NCBI RefSeq assembly: GCF_017168235.1
Contig: NZ_JABFAO010000001.1
Location: 413,334 to 477,333, forward strand
Origin: Rhodococcus sp. KRD197
GTDB lineage: Bacteria; Actinomycetota; Actinomycetes; Mycobacteriales; Mycobacteriaceae
Reading direction: 5' to 3'
DNA: 64,000 nt
A program made the translations under genes and the position numbers. Under the pieces are notes generated by a model that searched no databases, had not been told where the DNA came from, and worked only from the letters and a program-made list of their open reading frames with translations. Positions 9,624 through 18,624 of the stretch are shown here, one piece after another (position 1 is the first letter of the stretch; each line of letters begins with the position of its first letter).

Positions 9624-9797
9624 CCGGCAGGCAGGGTGCGGCGATGTGTCCTGACTGCACACAAGTCGCGTCCTGGGGTCACAAGCAGCCCTGTCGAGGC
9701 AACTTGTGTGCAACCACGCACAGCTCTCGGACGGCGCAGATCCGCGCTCGAGCGCGCCCCAATGCCCGCCGTCGCGCGCGGCTGGCAAACTTGGGGG

Positions 9798-10517
9798 GTG
9801 AACTCGACTCTCGACCGCGATCCCTACGGCGACCCATACGGGGAGGCCCATGGGGACACCGAGCACGAGCCGGAGCGGCTCGGCTTCTTCGGCACGCTCG
9901 GTCGATGGACCGTCCGTCTCGTCGCGGGGGTCGTGCTGATGGCGCTGATCGTCGTGGGCGGCACAGCAGTTCGGGTGTGGCAGGTGGCGCGCATCGACGA
10001 CTATTCCCCGGCCGATGCCATCGTCGTCCTCGGCGCGGCGCAGTACTCGGGGACACCCTCGACGGTCTTCGAGGCAAGGCTGTCGCAGGCTGCCTCGCTG
10101 TACGAGCAGGGGGTTGCCCCCGAGGTGGTCACGGTGGGCGGCAAGCAGGAAGGTGACCTGTACACCGAGGCGGCATCCGGGCGGAACTATCTGATCGAGC
10201 AGGGCGTGCCGGCCGAGGACATCGTCGCTGTCGAGCAAGGTTCGGACACCTTGGAGAGCATCGAGGCGGTGAGCGAGTTGCTTCTCGCACGCGGGCTGTC
10301 CTCGGTGGTTCTGGTGAGCGACCCATGGCATTCGCTGCGCACGCGAACGATGGCGCGAGATGCCGGGCTCGATGCGTGGACGGCGCCGACTCGAACCGGG
10401 CCCGCGGTCTACACCCGTGAATCTCAGGCGCACGGAATAGCCCGTGAGACCGGTGCACTGCTCTGGTACCAGCTGACACACTTCACCGCGGACTTCGCGT
10501 ACACGGCAGGTCAGTGA
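9798..10517 (+). CDS. DUF218 (YdcF/SanA-like) membrane protein
   Basis: A 239-residue protein with a hydrophilic N-terminus, one membrane segment at about 41-60 ([21 protein letters not shown]) and a DUF218 domain (about 70-220) starting [15 protein letters not shown]. coli relatives SanA and ElyC affect envelope permeability and lipid-carrier recycling; the enzymatic activity is not established. The GTG at 9798 follows a run of G residues that can act as a ribosome-binding site; the frame is open upstream to 9636 without family support. Its stop overlaps the dgt start (GTGA), so the two are translationally coupled. Confidence 0.85.
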   Translation: MNSTLDRDPYGDPYGEAHGDTEHEPERLGFFGTLGRWTVRLVAGVVLMALIVVGGTAVRVWQVARIDDYSPADAIVVLGAAQYSGTPSTVFEARLSQAASLYEQGVAPEVVTVGGKQEGDLYTEAASGRNYLIEQGVPAEDIVAVEQGSDTLESIEAVSELLLARGLSSVVLVSDPWHSLRTRTMARDAGLDAWTAPTRTGPAVYTRESQAHGIARETGALLWYQLTHFTADFAYTAGQ

Positions 10518-11806
10518 CCATGAGCGACTACACCGAACACGATGTCGAGCGATTCGTTCTCGAACCGTCCAAGACAGCCGGAATCAACAGCGTGCGAGAG
10601 AACGGTGGCCGGGAGAACGCCTCGCACCGCAGCGCCTTCGCCCGCGATCGCGCGCGCGTTCTGCACAGCGCCGCGCTGCGCAGACTTGCCGACAAGACCC
10701 AGGTCACCGGGCCGCGCGACGGGGACACTCCACGGACGCGGTTGACGCATTCGCTCGAGGTGGCGCAGATCGGCCGAAGTATCGGTGAGGGCATCGGCTC
10801 CGATCCAGACCTCGTCGATCTCGCCGGGCTCGCCCACGACATCGGGCATCCCCCGTACGGGCACAACGGCGAACGGGCGCTCGACGAGGTTGCCGCCGAC
10901 TGCGGTGGTTTCGAGGGAAACGCGCAGAACCTGCGCATCCTGACCGGCCTGGAACCGAAGATTCTCGACGGGGACGGCCGCAGTGTGGGGCTCAACCTGA
11001 CCCGGGCTTCCCTCGACGCCGCGACGAAGTATCCGTGGCTGCGGCCGGCGCCCGGGGCTAAGTTCGGCGCGTACGACGACGATGCGCCCTTCCTCGAGTG
11101 GGTTCGCGACGGCGCCCCCGACCGTCGTAGATGCTTGGAAGCGCAATCGATGGACTGGGCCGACGACGTGGCCTATTCCGTTCACGACGTGGAAGACGGT
11201 GTCATCGACGCACGGATCGATCTTCGGGCGTTGGGCGATCCGGCCGATCAGCGCGAACTCGCCGAGCTGGGTGTCCGGGAATTTCGGGACCTCGATGCCA
11301 ACGAACTCATCGAGGCAGCAACCCGCCTGTCCCTCATGCCCGTGGTCAAGGCCGTAGGACAATTCGACGGCACGTTGGAAGCCTCGGTGGCGCTCAAACA
11401 CCTGACGAGTGAGCTGGTCGGAAGATTCGCGACCGCTGCCATCGACGCCACCCGGGGCAAGTGGGGAACGGATCCGCTGGCCAGGTACGACGCTGATCTG
11501 GTGATTCCGCCGATCGTGGGCTCGGAGGTGGCGTTGCTCAAGACGATGGCGCTGCGGTACGTGATGTCCGATGCCGGACACAAGATTCGTCAGGAACGGC
11601 AACGGGACCGCATTCACCGGGTTGCGCAGTGGCTGCAGCGCTCGGCACCGGGGGAGCTGGACCCCGTGTTCGTGCCCGCTTTCACTCGCGCCGGCAGCGA
11701 CTCCGAACGCACCCGGGTGGTGGTCGATCAGATCGCCTCGTACACCGAGAGCAGGCTCGAACTGATCGACAAGCGCAGCCTGGGAGCTCAAGCCAGCTGG
11801 GGCTGA
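10514..11806 (+). CDS. dgt: Deoxyguanosinetriphosphate triphosphohydrolase-like protein
   Basis: A 430-residue HD-domain phosphohydrolase of the dGTPase family (hydrolysis of dNTPs to nucleoside and triphosphate, control of nucleotide pools). The metal-binding residues are seen in [13 protein letters not shown] and the HD pair in [16 protein letters not shown], with a further D in [17 protein letters not shown]. Either GTG 10514 (overlapping the previous stop) or ATG 10520 can start it. It is followed by dnaG after 45 bp, the same pairing as in mycobacteria. Confidence 0.93.
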   Translation: MTMSDYTEHDVERFVLEPSKTAGINSVRENGGRENASHRSAFARDRARVLHSAALRRLADKTQVTGPRDGDTPRTRLTHSLEVAQIGRSIGEGIGSDPDLVDLAGLAHDIGHPPYGHNGERALDEVAADCGGFEGNAQNLRILTGLEPKILDGDGRSVGLNLTRASLDAATKYPWLRPAPGAKFGAYDDDAPFLEWVRDGAPDRRRCLEAQSMDWADDVAYSVHDVEDGVIDARIDLRALGDPADQRELAELGVREFRDLDANELIEAATRLSLMPVVKAVGQFDGTLEASVALKHLTSELVGRFATAAIDATRGKWGTDPLARYDADLVIPPIVGSEVALLKTMALRYVMSDAGHKIRQERQRDRIHRVAQWLQRSAPGELDPVFVPAFTRAGSDSERTRVVVDQIASYTESRLELIDKRSLGAQASWG

Positions 11807-11838
11807 TCGACACTTCCGGTTCCACTCCTGAGAAGGAC

Positions 11839-11844
11839 TAGACT
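11839..11844 (+). promoter_or_regulatory. -10 box for dnaG, probably leaderless
   Basis: TAGACT followed by 7 nt and then GTG at 11852. There is no ribosome-binding site between them. This is the standard spacing of leaderless actinobacterial transcripts, so dnaG is probably made from its own promoter as well as by read-through from dgt. Confidence 0.5.
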
Positions 11845-11851
11845 CCCCCGT

Positions 11852-13783
11852 GTGGCCGGCCGGATTCCTGAACGTGACATAGCCGCCATTCGTGAACGCA
11901 CACGGATCGAAGACGTGGTGGGCGATTACGTCTCGCTCAAGCGCGCGGGCGGCGACTCGATGAAGGGCCTGTGCCCGTTTCACGACGAGAAGTCGCCGTC
12001 GTTCCATGTGCGTCCCAACCATGGGCATTTCCACTGCTTCGGCTGCGGCGAGGGCGGTGATGCCTACTCGTTCCTGCAGAAGATCGAACACATCTCCTTC
12101 GTCGAGGCCGTCGAGCAACTCGCGGACAGGCTGAACTACTCGATCACCTACGAGGGCGGAGGGCCATCGGTCCAACGTGATCGAGGGACGCGAGCGAGGT
12201 TGATCGCCGCGAACGCGGCAGCGCAGGAGTTCTACGCGGGCAGGCTCAGCGGTCCCGACGCCCAAGCCGCGCGGGACTATCTCACCGAACGTAACTTCGA
12301 CGGCCAAGCCGCGCTCGCCTATGGCTGCGGATACGCGCCCGACGGCTGGGACACCCTGACCAAGCACCTGCTGGGGCGCGGGTTCGAATCGAAGGAGATC
12401 GTCGACGCCGGGCTCGCCAGTCCCGGCAAGCGCGGCACCCCCATCGATCGGTTCCGTCGCAGGCTCGTGTGGCCGATCCGAAGCCAGAGCGGCGACGTCA
12501 TCGGCTTCGGCGCGCGCAAACTGTTCGACGACGACACCATGCCCGGCAAGTACATCAACACGCCGGAAACCATGCTGTACAAGAAGTCTCAGGTGCTGTT
12601 CGGTCTCGACATGGCGCGCAAGGACATCGCGAAATCGCATCAGGCCGTCATCGTCGAGGGGTACACCGACGTGATGGCGATGCACCTGTCCGGTGTCAAG
12701 ACGGCTGTGGCTTCGTGTGGTACTGCCTTCGGCGAGGACCACCTGGCCATGCTGAGACGATTGATGATGGACGACAGTTACTTTCGCGGTGAAGTGATCT
12801 ACACCTTCGACGGCGATGCCGCCGGTCAGGCCGCGGCGATGAAGGCGTTCGAGGGCGATCAGAAGATCGCCGGGCAAACCTTCGTGGCCATTGCGCCCGA
12901 GGGTATGGACCCGTGCGAGCTGCGTCAGAAATCCGGTGATGCTTCCGTGCGCGATCTGGTGGCGCGGCGCACCCCGATGTTTGCCTTCGTCGTCAAATCG
13001 CTGCTGAGCGAACATGATCTGGACACACCCGAGGGGCGCGTCGAGGCGCTCCGTCGAACGGTCCCGGTGGTCGCACGCATCAAGGACACCTCCCTGCGCG
13101 ACGAGTACGCTCGCCAACTTGCCGGTTGGACCGGTTGGGACGACACCGCGATGGTATTGGCCCGGGTGCGCGACGAGGCCAAGAAGAATGCCCGCGGGGG
13201 CGGCGAGACGAAGGGTAAGCGGGTGCCCTTCGAGAAGCGTCAGGCACCGAGCACCGAGGTGCCCGCTGGTCCGCCCCGGCCGCACCCGAAGGACCCGGCG
13301 CTCTGGCCGCAGCGGGAGGCGCTCAAGTCCGCGCTGCAGAATCCGGCGATCGCGGGGTCGGTGTTCGATTCGTTGCCACCGGAGACGTTCACTCATGCCG
13401 CGTACGCGGCGGTCAGTGCAGCTGTCATCGCTGCCGGCGGTACCGCTGCCGGTCTCGGCGGAGGTGAGTGGGTCGATGCCGTCGCTAGGAAGGCTCAGAC
13501 GCCGGTGGTGAAGTCTCTGGTGATGGAACTGGCCGTCGAGCACATTCCGGTGTCGGAGATCGCTCTCACGCGCTACATCGGCGGCGTTCTCGCGCGTCTG
13601 CAGGAGGTGTGGGTGGGGGAGCAGGTGGCCGAGCTCAAGTCGAAGATGCAGCGCATGTCGCCGCAGGAGAACCCGGACGAGTACTACGCGCTGCTCGGCG
13701 ATGTCATCGCCCTCGAACAGTATCGACGCAGCCTGCTCGAGCAGGCCATCGGCAACGTCGAGGACGACTCCGCCGCAGGCTAA
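11852..13783 (+). CDS. dnaG: DNA primase
   Basis: A 643-residue primase that makes RNA primers at the replication fork. The N-terminal CHC2-type zinc finger is seen in CPFHDEKSPSFHVRPNHGHFHCFGCGEGGD (C-x2-H and C-x2-C ligands), the TOPRIM domain holds VEGYTDVMAMH and FDGDAAGQAA, and the C-terminal helicase-binding region covers the last 150 residues. Length is as in mycobacteria. The GTG at 11852 gives the family start AGRIPERDI. The stop overlaps the 3' end of the small convergent gene by 4 bp. Confidence 0.96.
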   Translation: MAGRIPERDIAAIRERTRIEDVVGDYVSLKRAGGDSMKGLCPFHDEKSPSFHVRPNHGHFHCFGCGEGGDAYSFLQKIEHISFVEAVEQLADRLNYSITYEGGGPSVQRDRGTRARLIAANAAAQEFYAGRLSGPDAQAARDYLTERNFDGQAALAYGCGYAPDGWDTLTKHLLGRGFESKEIVDAGLASPGKRGTPIDRFRRRLVWPIRSQSGDVIGFGARKLFDDDTMPGKYINTPETMLYKKSQVLFGLDMARKDIAKSHQAVIVEGYTDVMAMHLSGVKTAVASCGTAFGEDHLAMLRRLMMDDSYFRGEVIYTFDGDAAGQAAAMKAFEGDQKIAGQTFVAIAPEGMDPCELRQKSGDASVRDLVARRTPMFAFVVKSLLSEHDLDTPEGRVEALRRTVPVVARIKDTSLRDEYARQLAGWTGWDDTAMVLARVRDEAKKNARGGGETKGKRVPFEKRQAPSTEVPAGPPRPHPKDPALWPQREALKSALQNPAIAGSVFDSLPPETFTHAAYAAVSAAVIAAGGTAAGLGGGEWVDAVARKAQTPVVKSLVMELAVEHIPVSEIALTRYIGGVLARLQEVWVGEQVAELKSKMQRMSPQENPDEYYALLGDVIALEQYRRSLLEQAIGNVEDDSAAG

Positions 13784-14028
13784 CGCCTCCGGAGTTGATC
13801 CTGAGGGATGTACAACTGGGTCTCGTCGTCGATGGGCTTCATCGGTTCGAGTCGCGGCTGCGTGTTCAAAGAATCAGAGAGCTTCTGCCTGCTCACCTCG
13901 ATAATTTTCTTCGTCGCAGGGCTACTTGCGACCACCGCAGCAGTCTTGCGGATCTGCTCGTAGCGCCCACGGCCTGCTTTGGCTCCGAGAACGTACGCGG
14001 CCCCGGCCGCCAGAACCAAACGAATCAT
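13780..14028 (-). CDS. Small conserved membrane-associated protein
   Basis: An 82-residue protein. The N-terminal 18 residues (MIRLVLAAGAAYVLGAKA) are hydrophobic with a small-residue pattern like YtxH-type single-pass proteins, followed by a basic stretch and a soluble tail. A protein of this size lies at the same place between dnaG and tRNA-Asn in mycobacteria (Rv2342 position), so it is a real conserved gene of unknown function. The ATG at 14028 has AGGAGGA 5 nt upstream. It overlaps the end of dnaG by 4 bp on the other strand. Confidence 0.75.
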   Translation of the reverse strand: MIRLVLAAGAAYVLGAKAGRGRYEQIRKTAAVVASSPATKKIIEVSRQKLSDSLNTQPRLEPMKPIDDETQLYIPQDQLRRR

Positions 14029-14165
14029 CAAAGTCCTCCTGAATACACATCACGGCGTACCTCCATCCTGCCTGACTCGTCCCGACCAGGGCGATTTGGT
14101 ACTCCCATGGGTGTGTGCGCTATTGTTTCTCACGGCCCGCACGAGAGTGCGGAGCCGCTAGGTAA

Positions 14166-14238
14166 TCCCCTGTAGCTCAATTGGCAGAGCTTCCGACTGT
14201 TAATCGGACGGTTGCTGGTTCGAGTCCAGCCGGGGGAG
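14166..14238 (+). tRNA. tRNA-Asn (GTT)
   Basis: A complete 73-nt tRNA: the acceptor stem TCCCCTG pairs with CGGGGGA (one G-T), anticodon GTT is in the loop after CCGAC, and the T arm is GCTGG-TTCGAGTC-CAGC. No CCA is encoded. Its 3' 45 bases recur at 16452-16496 and 29915-29959, so it is the likely integration target of the following islands. Confidence 0.96.
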
Positions 14239-14581
14239 CGCTGATAGGCCCTCTGACCTGCGATCATATCGCGCGGTTGGAGGGTCTTTCTGCGTTTCGA
14301 GGCCGGGTTGTTGCGGGTTGTCACAAGTTGTCACGACGTCTTGATGCTTTCTGTCACGCCGGTGGGTTTGCATGGGACCACCGACGTTCGGACCGTAGTT
14401 CCTGCTAGTCGGACGGTCGAAGTTCACGAACGTATTCGGGACAGACGTCCGGCGGTGTCGTTGGTACATCTCTCTAGGCGCAGACTGGTTGTTCGACTGT
14501 GGTCTCGGGATCGATGCCGGACATCTGCTGGTGCGCCACCTCCGGAACCCCTCTTCAGGCGGGACACCGCTCGCGTGGGGA
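14239..14581. other. Island left edge without a recognisable gene
   Basis: About 340 bp after tRNA-Asn. Apart from the terminator I see only a repeated TTGTCAC element near 14318-14333 (GGTTGTCACAAGTTGTCAC), partly matched near 24152-24170 (GGTTGTCACAAGT). No reading frame here looks like protein. An integrase gene would be expected at such a position and is not present. Confidence 0.5.
14247..14286 (+). terminator. Hairpin after tRNA-Asn
   Basis: An imperfect stem (GGCCCTCTGACC against GGTTGGAGGGTC) ending in TCTTTC. The CCCTCTGAYCTGCGAT part is shared with 29970-29985 beyond the third tRNA-Asn fragment, showing that the duplication includes the beginning of this terminator. Confidence 0.6.
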
Positions 14582-14597
14582 GTATCCAATTGGATAC
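14582..14597. promoter_or_regulatory. 16-bp perfect palindrome, candidate operator of the XRE remnant
   Basis: GTATCCAATTGGATAC stands 8 bp before a GGGAGG ribosome-binding site and just upstream of the XRE remnant. XRE antitoxin-type regulators commonly bind such palindromes in their own promoters. Confidence 0.45.
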
Positions 14598-14619
14598 ATG
14601 GCACGGGAGGTGTGAGCTT

Positions 14620-14985
14620 GTGGCTGGGCATGTGCACTTATCGAGTGGGCGCGTCGTGCTGTTGGTCTGACGCAAGGTGAGCTTGCGCGGCGGGCACATA
14701 TGTCGCGTCCATCGTCGTCTGCGTACGAGAACGGCCGGAAGGCACCATCATTGGAGACTCTCGAGCAATTGCTGGGGGAGGCGGGCTTCGACGTCGAGGC
14801 TGTTCCTCGTGTCGCGTTCGTGGATGTGCCGGGCTCGTGGTCGGGTGCACCGCGTGCCGACGTCGATGCAGCGGTTGCCGCTTGCAGAGGAACTGGCGTC
14901 GGTGGTGTTGGCGTTGGTCTTGAACTGGTCCGCGCCGGGTAAGGAGTTCCGGTTGTCGGACCGGGTAGAGCGGGCCAGGTTGCCC
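14620..14985 (+). pseudogene. XRE-family antitoxin-like regulator, frameshifted and truncated
   Basis: The frame of ATG 14700 reads back to about 14634 as an excellent XRE helix-turn-helix: IEWARRAVGLTQGELARR, then SRPSSSAYENGRKAPSLE and LEQLLGEAGFDVE. The likely start, GTG 14620 (GGGAGG 9 nt upstream), is in another frame, so one base was lost near the start. After about 14840 the protein-like sequence continues one frame over (RLPLAEELASVV, then LNWSAPGKEFRLSDRVERAR) and stops being protein-like at about 14980. Regulators of this type usually precede an AbiEii-like nucleotidyltransferase toxin; none is present. It meets the CD-NTase remnant tail to tail. I conclude it is dead. Confidence 0.7.
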
Positions 14986-15333
14986 GCGTGGAGCGAGATC
15001 TCGAAGTCGCTGGCGTCCCTTGGTTGCGCCGTAGACCTCCGCGCAGCGGTCGCGGAGCCACTGCAGAAGCTTGGTCTCGTCGACGTTCACACCTCCGACC
15101 GCGGCGGCGCGTACGTACGCGGCGATGTCGGTGTCGGAACTTGATTTGATGGCAGTGTGCATGGCGACGCTGCCCGACCCGCGCATCTTCACGAGATCGT
15201 AGTCGGGGTGGTCTGCAATGAAGTTCTCGAGACGATTGTGCAGGTGCGTGACTTGAGTGCGCCGTAACTTCGCCGTCTCGGAGGGGACGTTGACCTTGTT
15301 GACCGCGAACGTGGCCAGGTCGGCATGGTGCAA
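14985..15333 (-). pseudogene. CBASS-type CD-NTase (cyclic oligonucleotide synthase), truncated and frameshifted
   Basis: From 15333 (TTG) the minus strand reads NKVNVPSETAKLRRTQVTHL, then LENFIADHPDYDLVKMRGSGS and the nucleotidyltransferase signature GSGSVAMHTAIKSSSDTDIA with the DxD metal ligands. This closely follows the N-terminal part of CBASS CD-NTases, which make cyclic nucleotide alarms after phage infection. At about 15045 an extra G in a GGG run shifts the frame; the next frame continues DASDFEISLHA, as expected for the family, and ends at about 14985 where it meets the XRE remnant. The third catalytic Asp and the C-terminal half are missing, and no effector gene is nearby. It cannot be functional as it stands. 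Confidence 0.7.
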
Positions 15334-15622
15334 TACCGGCGGTAGCGGCTACCTCGGGGCGATCAATCTTCGCGTCACCGCCTAGATTCCGCGACAAGGC
15401 TGTGACACCCTGCTGATCAGCTGTCGGCCGATCTGCGGAGTGCGCTGGTGCCGGGGAATGCTTTGTGTGACTGCGTATTCCGGTCACCCAGCACTTGATC
15501 TCGGAAAGTGGAGATGAATGATAACGAGTGTGCTACGTTTGCCCAGCCAAGCGGTGCGAGACCGAATTCCGACGCGGAATGGTCGCGACTTCGGCTGTTC
15601 TGATAATCGTGGGGAGCCCGAC

Positions 15623-16099
15623 ATGAATCGACGGACGCGGACACTGGTTTCCGCCCTGGCGGCGATCGCGATCGGCGTCGTCGCCGCGGGGTGTGGCAGC
15701 GACAGTTCGTCGTCGGACACGTCCACGGCGACGACCGGAGCGGTGAGCGCTGAGACCGCCTCTCCGACCTCCGACGATGACACCGCGTCGCCCAGTGGTT
15801 CCGCGGATGACGACAACTCGGGTGCCGACACCTTCGGCGGCCTTCCGGTCTACGAGCCGTCCAACCAGGTCAGCAAGGCGCCGGGTTCGCTCGTTCTCAC
15901 CTCGCCGGACTCGGTGGAGAAGGTGGGGCAGTTCTACACGGATGCGGTCGAGGACGGTGGTTGGGACATCGTGTCGGAGACGGTGTCTCGGTTCGCGGCC
16001 AGCATCACCGTCACGAAGGACGGCAGCGGAGCATCCATCAGCGTGGCACCCGGGCCCGAGGGGTCAGTGATCTCGATCAGTAGCTACCCCTCGCCATGA
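15623..16099 (+). CDS. Putative lipoprotein
   Basis: A 158-residue secreted protein. The signal peptide (1-23) ends in the lipobox VAAGC with the lipid-modified Cys at 24, followed by a Ser/Thr/Asp-rich linker (25-75) and a compact C-terminal domain (about 76-158) containing VEKVGQFYTDAVEDGGW. It should be anchored to the outer face of the membrane. The ATG at 15623 has GGGGAG 6 nt upstream. It lies between the first two tRNA-Asn repeats and looks intact, unlike its degraded neighbours. I do not recognise the domain. Confidence 0.75.
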   Translation: MNRRTRTLVSALAAIAIGVVAAGCGSDSSSSDTSTATTGAVSAETASPTSDDDTASPSGSADDDNSGADTFGGLPVYEPSNQVSKAPGSLVLTSPDSVEKVGQFYTDAVEDGGWDIVSETVSRFAASITVTKDGSGASISVAPGPEGSVISISSYPSP

Positions 16100-16451
16100 C
16101 GCCGTGGGGCCTAGGAGGACCCTCGCGCTGATGGCCGCGATCAGTGCGGACCCGCGACCCTAAGAGACCAGCGGGCTGACAGAGCACTTGACGCGACGTC
16201 GAAACCTGCTCTCAGGAAACGGTATTCGCAGTTCGTCCGGAAGTGTGGGTGTCACTTCTGAATAGGTGGTACGCGCGCAGCATTTCTGCCGGACCCGGGT
16301 ATCACAACCTCAAAGCCCACCCGGCAGTGCCGATGCAGTGGTGAGGTTGAGGAGTATCCATGGCGTGTCCTACGTCGATGAGCGGTCCAGATGGGCGTCT
16401 GATGCTGGAGATCGATAGTGCCCCTTGGATGCACCGAGATAGTTCTCATGT
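16100..16451. other. Intergenic stretch with no recognisable gene
   Basis: About 350 bp between the lipoprotein gene and the second tRNA-Asn fragment. The only structure I see is a weak inverted repeat (CAACCTCA near 16308 and TGAGGTTG near 16342). No frame resembles protein. Confidence 0.5.
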
Positions 16452-16496
16452 GACTGTTGAGCGGACGGTTGCCGGTTCGAGTCCAGCCGGGGGAGC
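16452..16496 (+). repeat. tRNA-Asn 3' fragment, putative attachment site 2
   Basis: 42 of 45 bases match tRNA-Asn positions 14195-14239, from the anticodon stem to the 3' end. The 5' half of the tRNA is missing, so it is not a functional tRNA. Such partial copies are what integration of a mobile element into the 3' part of a tRNA leaves behind. No integrase is close by. Confidence 0.8.
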
Positions 16497-16578
16497 ACTG
16501 GTGTCCAGGTCGCGGTGCCCGCTGGTCGAACCGCTCGCACGGCCGCACTGCTTCGACGTCGTCTGGCCCGGGACCCGG

Positions 16579-17247
16579 TCAGTGGCGCAACTCTCGGGTG
16601 ACGATGGCAGCTTGCACCCGGGACTGCACGTCGAGTTTCGTCAGGATGTGCGACACGTGTGTCTTGACCGTGGTCTGGCTGATGAACAGCGTCCGCGCGA
16701 TATCTGCGTTCGACTGTCCGTCACCGATGCACTCGAGCACCTCGCGTTCTCGGTCGGTGAGCAGGTGCAGGGCGGCATGCCCCGCCACCGCGCACTCTGA
16801 CACGCCGACCTCGGAGCCGCCGACCCCTGATGCAGTAGAGCGCGCGATCACCCGTCGGGTGACCTCTGGTGCGAGCACCGCGTCCCCGCGCGCCACAGCA
16901 CGGATAGCGTCGACGATCGCGTCGCTCTCGGCCGTCTTCAGCAGGTAGCCATCCGCGCCGGCGCGCAGCGCGTCGAAGATGTTGTCGTCGAGGTCGAACG
17001 CGGTCAGGACGAGTACTCGGGCAGCACCCGCGCGGGTGATCGTTGCCGTCGCCGCGATACCGTCGGTGCCGGGCATGCGGATGTCCATGAGCACGACGTC
17101 GGGCTGCAGTTTTCGGACCGCCGCGACAGCCTCGTCACCGTCGACGGCCTCACCGATTACCTCGATGTCGTCCACCTGACCGATCAGGAGACCCAGCCCG
17201 GCGCGGATCGCGGCGTGGTCGTCGGCAATGACCACTCGTATCGTCAT
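16579..17247 (-). CDS. NarL/LuxR-family response regulator
   Basis: A 222-residue two-component regulator. The receiver domain (1-120) has the acidic pocket ADD (8-10), phospho-acceptor D55 in LMDIRMPG, T/S at VLTAF and the conserved K in LLKTAESD. The LuxR-type helix-turn-helix (about 155-222) contains LTDREREVLECIGDGQSN and TVKTHVSHILTKL. The ATG at 17247 overlaps the kinase stop (ATGA), so kinase and regulator are made together. It is the first gene inside the second island, 83 bp from attachment site 2. Targets are unknown; the adjacent kinase is its evident partner. Confidence 0.93.
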   Translation of the reverse strand: MTIRVVIADDHAAIRAGLGLLIGQVDDIEVIGEAVDGDEAVAAVRKLQPDVVLMDIRMPGTDGIAATATITRAGAARVLVLTAFDLDDNIFDALRAGADGYLLKTAESDAIVDAIRAVARGDAVLAPEVTRRVIARSTASGVGGSEVGVSECAVAGHAALHLLTDREREVLECIGDGQSNADIARTLFISQTTVKTHVSHILTKLDVQSRVQAAIVTRELRH

Positions 17248-18464
17248 CGCTTCGGCCCCGGTTGCGCCACACCTGCAACACGTGCCATCGGGAGCACCGC
17301 GGTGACCAGCCATTCGTCGCCATCGGCTGCAGCCGTGCAGTGCCCACCCACCGATTCCGCCCGGATGGCCATGTTGACCAGACCGTGAGGAGTGTGCTGC
17401 CGGGACGGCGATTCGCGGCGTGCGCTGCCGAGCGGATTGCGCACGGTCAGCACCACCGCTGAGTCGTTGACATCGACACCGATCAGAACAGGTTGCGCCG
17501 GTGCGTGATTGGTTGCGTTGGTCAGCGCTTCAGCGAGAATGCGGTAGGTGCAGACATCCACCGCCCGTGGCAGATCGGAAATCTCGGCCGGGGTCACCGT
17601 GACCGGCGATCCGGCGGTGCGGGCGGTGGTCAGCAAACGGTCGATTCGCCGCATGGATGCGGTTCGGTGGGTGTCGGCATCGCGCTCCTCGGACGTCGCA
17701 CCGCCCAGGACCTCGATCATCGTTCGCATCTCGCCGAGCGCGGCAACACTGTTGGCCCGCACCGAGGCGAGCACGTCTGCGGTGACAGAGGAGTCGGGGC
17801 CGGCGCGCAAGGCCGCTGCAGACTGCAGTGCGATGCCGGAGAGGTGGCCCGCGACTATGTCGTGGAGATCGCGTGCGAACCGCCTCCGCTCGGCCCCGAT
17901 CGCATCGATGCGTTCACGGGCGGCGAGTTCGGCGACCGCCCGGGACCGTGCGCGCTCACTCTCGGCGGCGAGTCGGTGTTCGGCGATAGCCCGGCCATAC
18001 CCGATCGGCGCCGCCACGATCGCGAGCAGCCACAGTGCTACGAGCAGAACCAGACGCCAACCGCCGTCGAGCGCGAGTACCGCCGCCACCACGAGCACCG
18101 AGGCCGCGGCAACCGTCACGTACATTGCATGGACCACCCGCCGCTGCGCGTAGAGGGCGACCGCGTAGACGACGTCGGACAGCACCAGCCACACCGACAA
18201 CGATTGCGCCACCACCATATCGACGCCGACCACGACCAGGCAGAGCGCGAACGCCGTACCCGGTCTGGCCGACCGCCACGACTGGATCACGCACGCGGCG
18301 GTCAGGGTCACCAGGGCCGTCCACTGTGGGAGGTCGACGATGTCGTGCACGTCGGACCCGATCAGCGGCAGGTCGGCGACATACAGCACGATCCCCAGCA
18401 CGAAGAAGGCGACGGCGATCAGTACGTCACGCAGGCGCGGCCTGTCTCGCACGTTCGCCCACAT
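17244..18464 (-). CDS. NarL-family sensor histidine kinase
   Basis: A 406-residue membrane kinase. Five to six hydrophobic segments fill residues 12-158 with no obvious extracytoplasmic sensor domain; a short coiled linker follows, then the HisKA_3 dimerisation region with H201 in RRRFARDLHDIVAGHL, and the HATPase domain with the N box LAEALTNATNHAPA and G box HGLVNMAIRAES. The ATG at 18464 has GAAGGAGG just upstream, which decides the start although the frame is open to 18686. It is translationally coupled to the response regulator. The signal is probably sensed within the membrane. Confidence 0.92.
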   Translation of the reverse strand: MWANVRDRPRLRDVLIAVAFFVLGIVLYVADLPLIGSDVHDIVDLPQWTALVTLTAACVIQSWRSARPGTAFALCLVVVGVDMVVAQSLSVWLVLSDVVYAVALYAQRRVVHAMYVTVAAASVLVVAAVLALDGGWRLVLLVALWLLAIVAAPIGYGRAIAEHRLAAESERARSRAVAELAARERIDAIGAERRRFARDLHDIVAGHLSGIALQSAAALRAGPDSSVTADVLASVRANSVAALGEMRTMIEVLGGATSEERDADTHRTASMRRIDRLLTTARTAGSPVTVTPAEISDLPRAVDVCTYRILAEALTNATNHAPAQPVLIGVDVNDSAVVLTVRNPLGSARRESPSRQHTPHGLVNMAIRAESVGGHCTAAADGDEWLVTAVLPMARVAGVAQPGPKR

Positions 18465-18624
18465 GGGTACGGCCTCCTTCCGGTCGTGTCCGTTCCCGGC
18501 CATCCCATCACGCTCCGCGCTCACTTCGCACGACCCTGATAGGGAAGTCGTCCGAAATGATGAGGCCTGACCGCTATCTCGATCGAGCGGCCGACGCGCG
18601 CCGGGTCGGTGCGCGAGCAGTCTG

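Noticed and set aside
10511..13543. A 1010-codon open frame antisense to dgt and dnaG
   Set aside because: It mirrors two well-conserved genes in a high-GC sequence; composition is Arg/His/Gly-rich and there are no domains. Similar long shadows lie opposite aceE (59154-61304), the nitrate reductase (41065-42483), the TPM gene (7522-9219) and phoH (330-1745).
14200..14637. A minus-strand 145-codon gene as an integrase remnant
   Set aside because: The translation crosses the tRNA-Asn gene and its terminator and shows no integrase motifs such as R-H-R-Y.
16452..16496. A second tRNA-Asn gene
   Set aside because: Only the 3' part from the anticodon stem onward is present; the D arm and 5' acceptor strand are missing. 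The same applies to 29915-29959.
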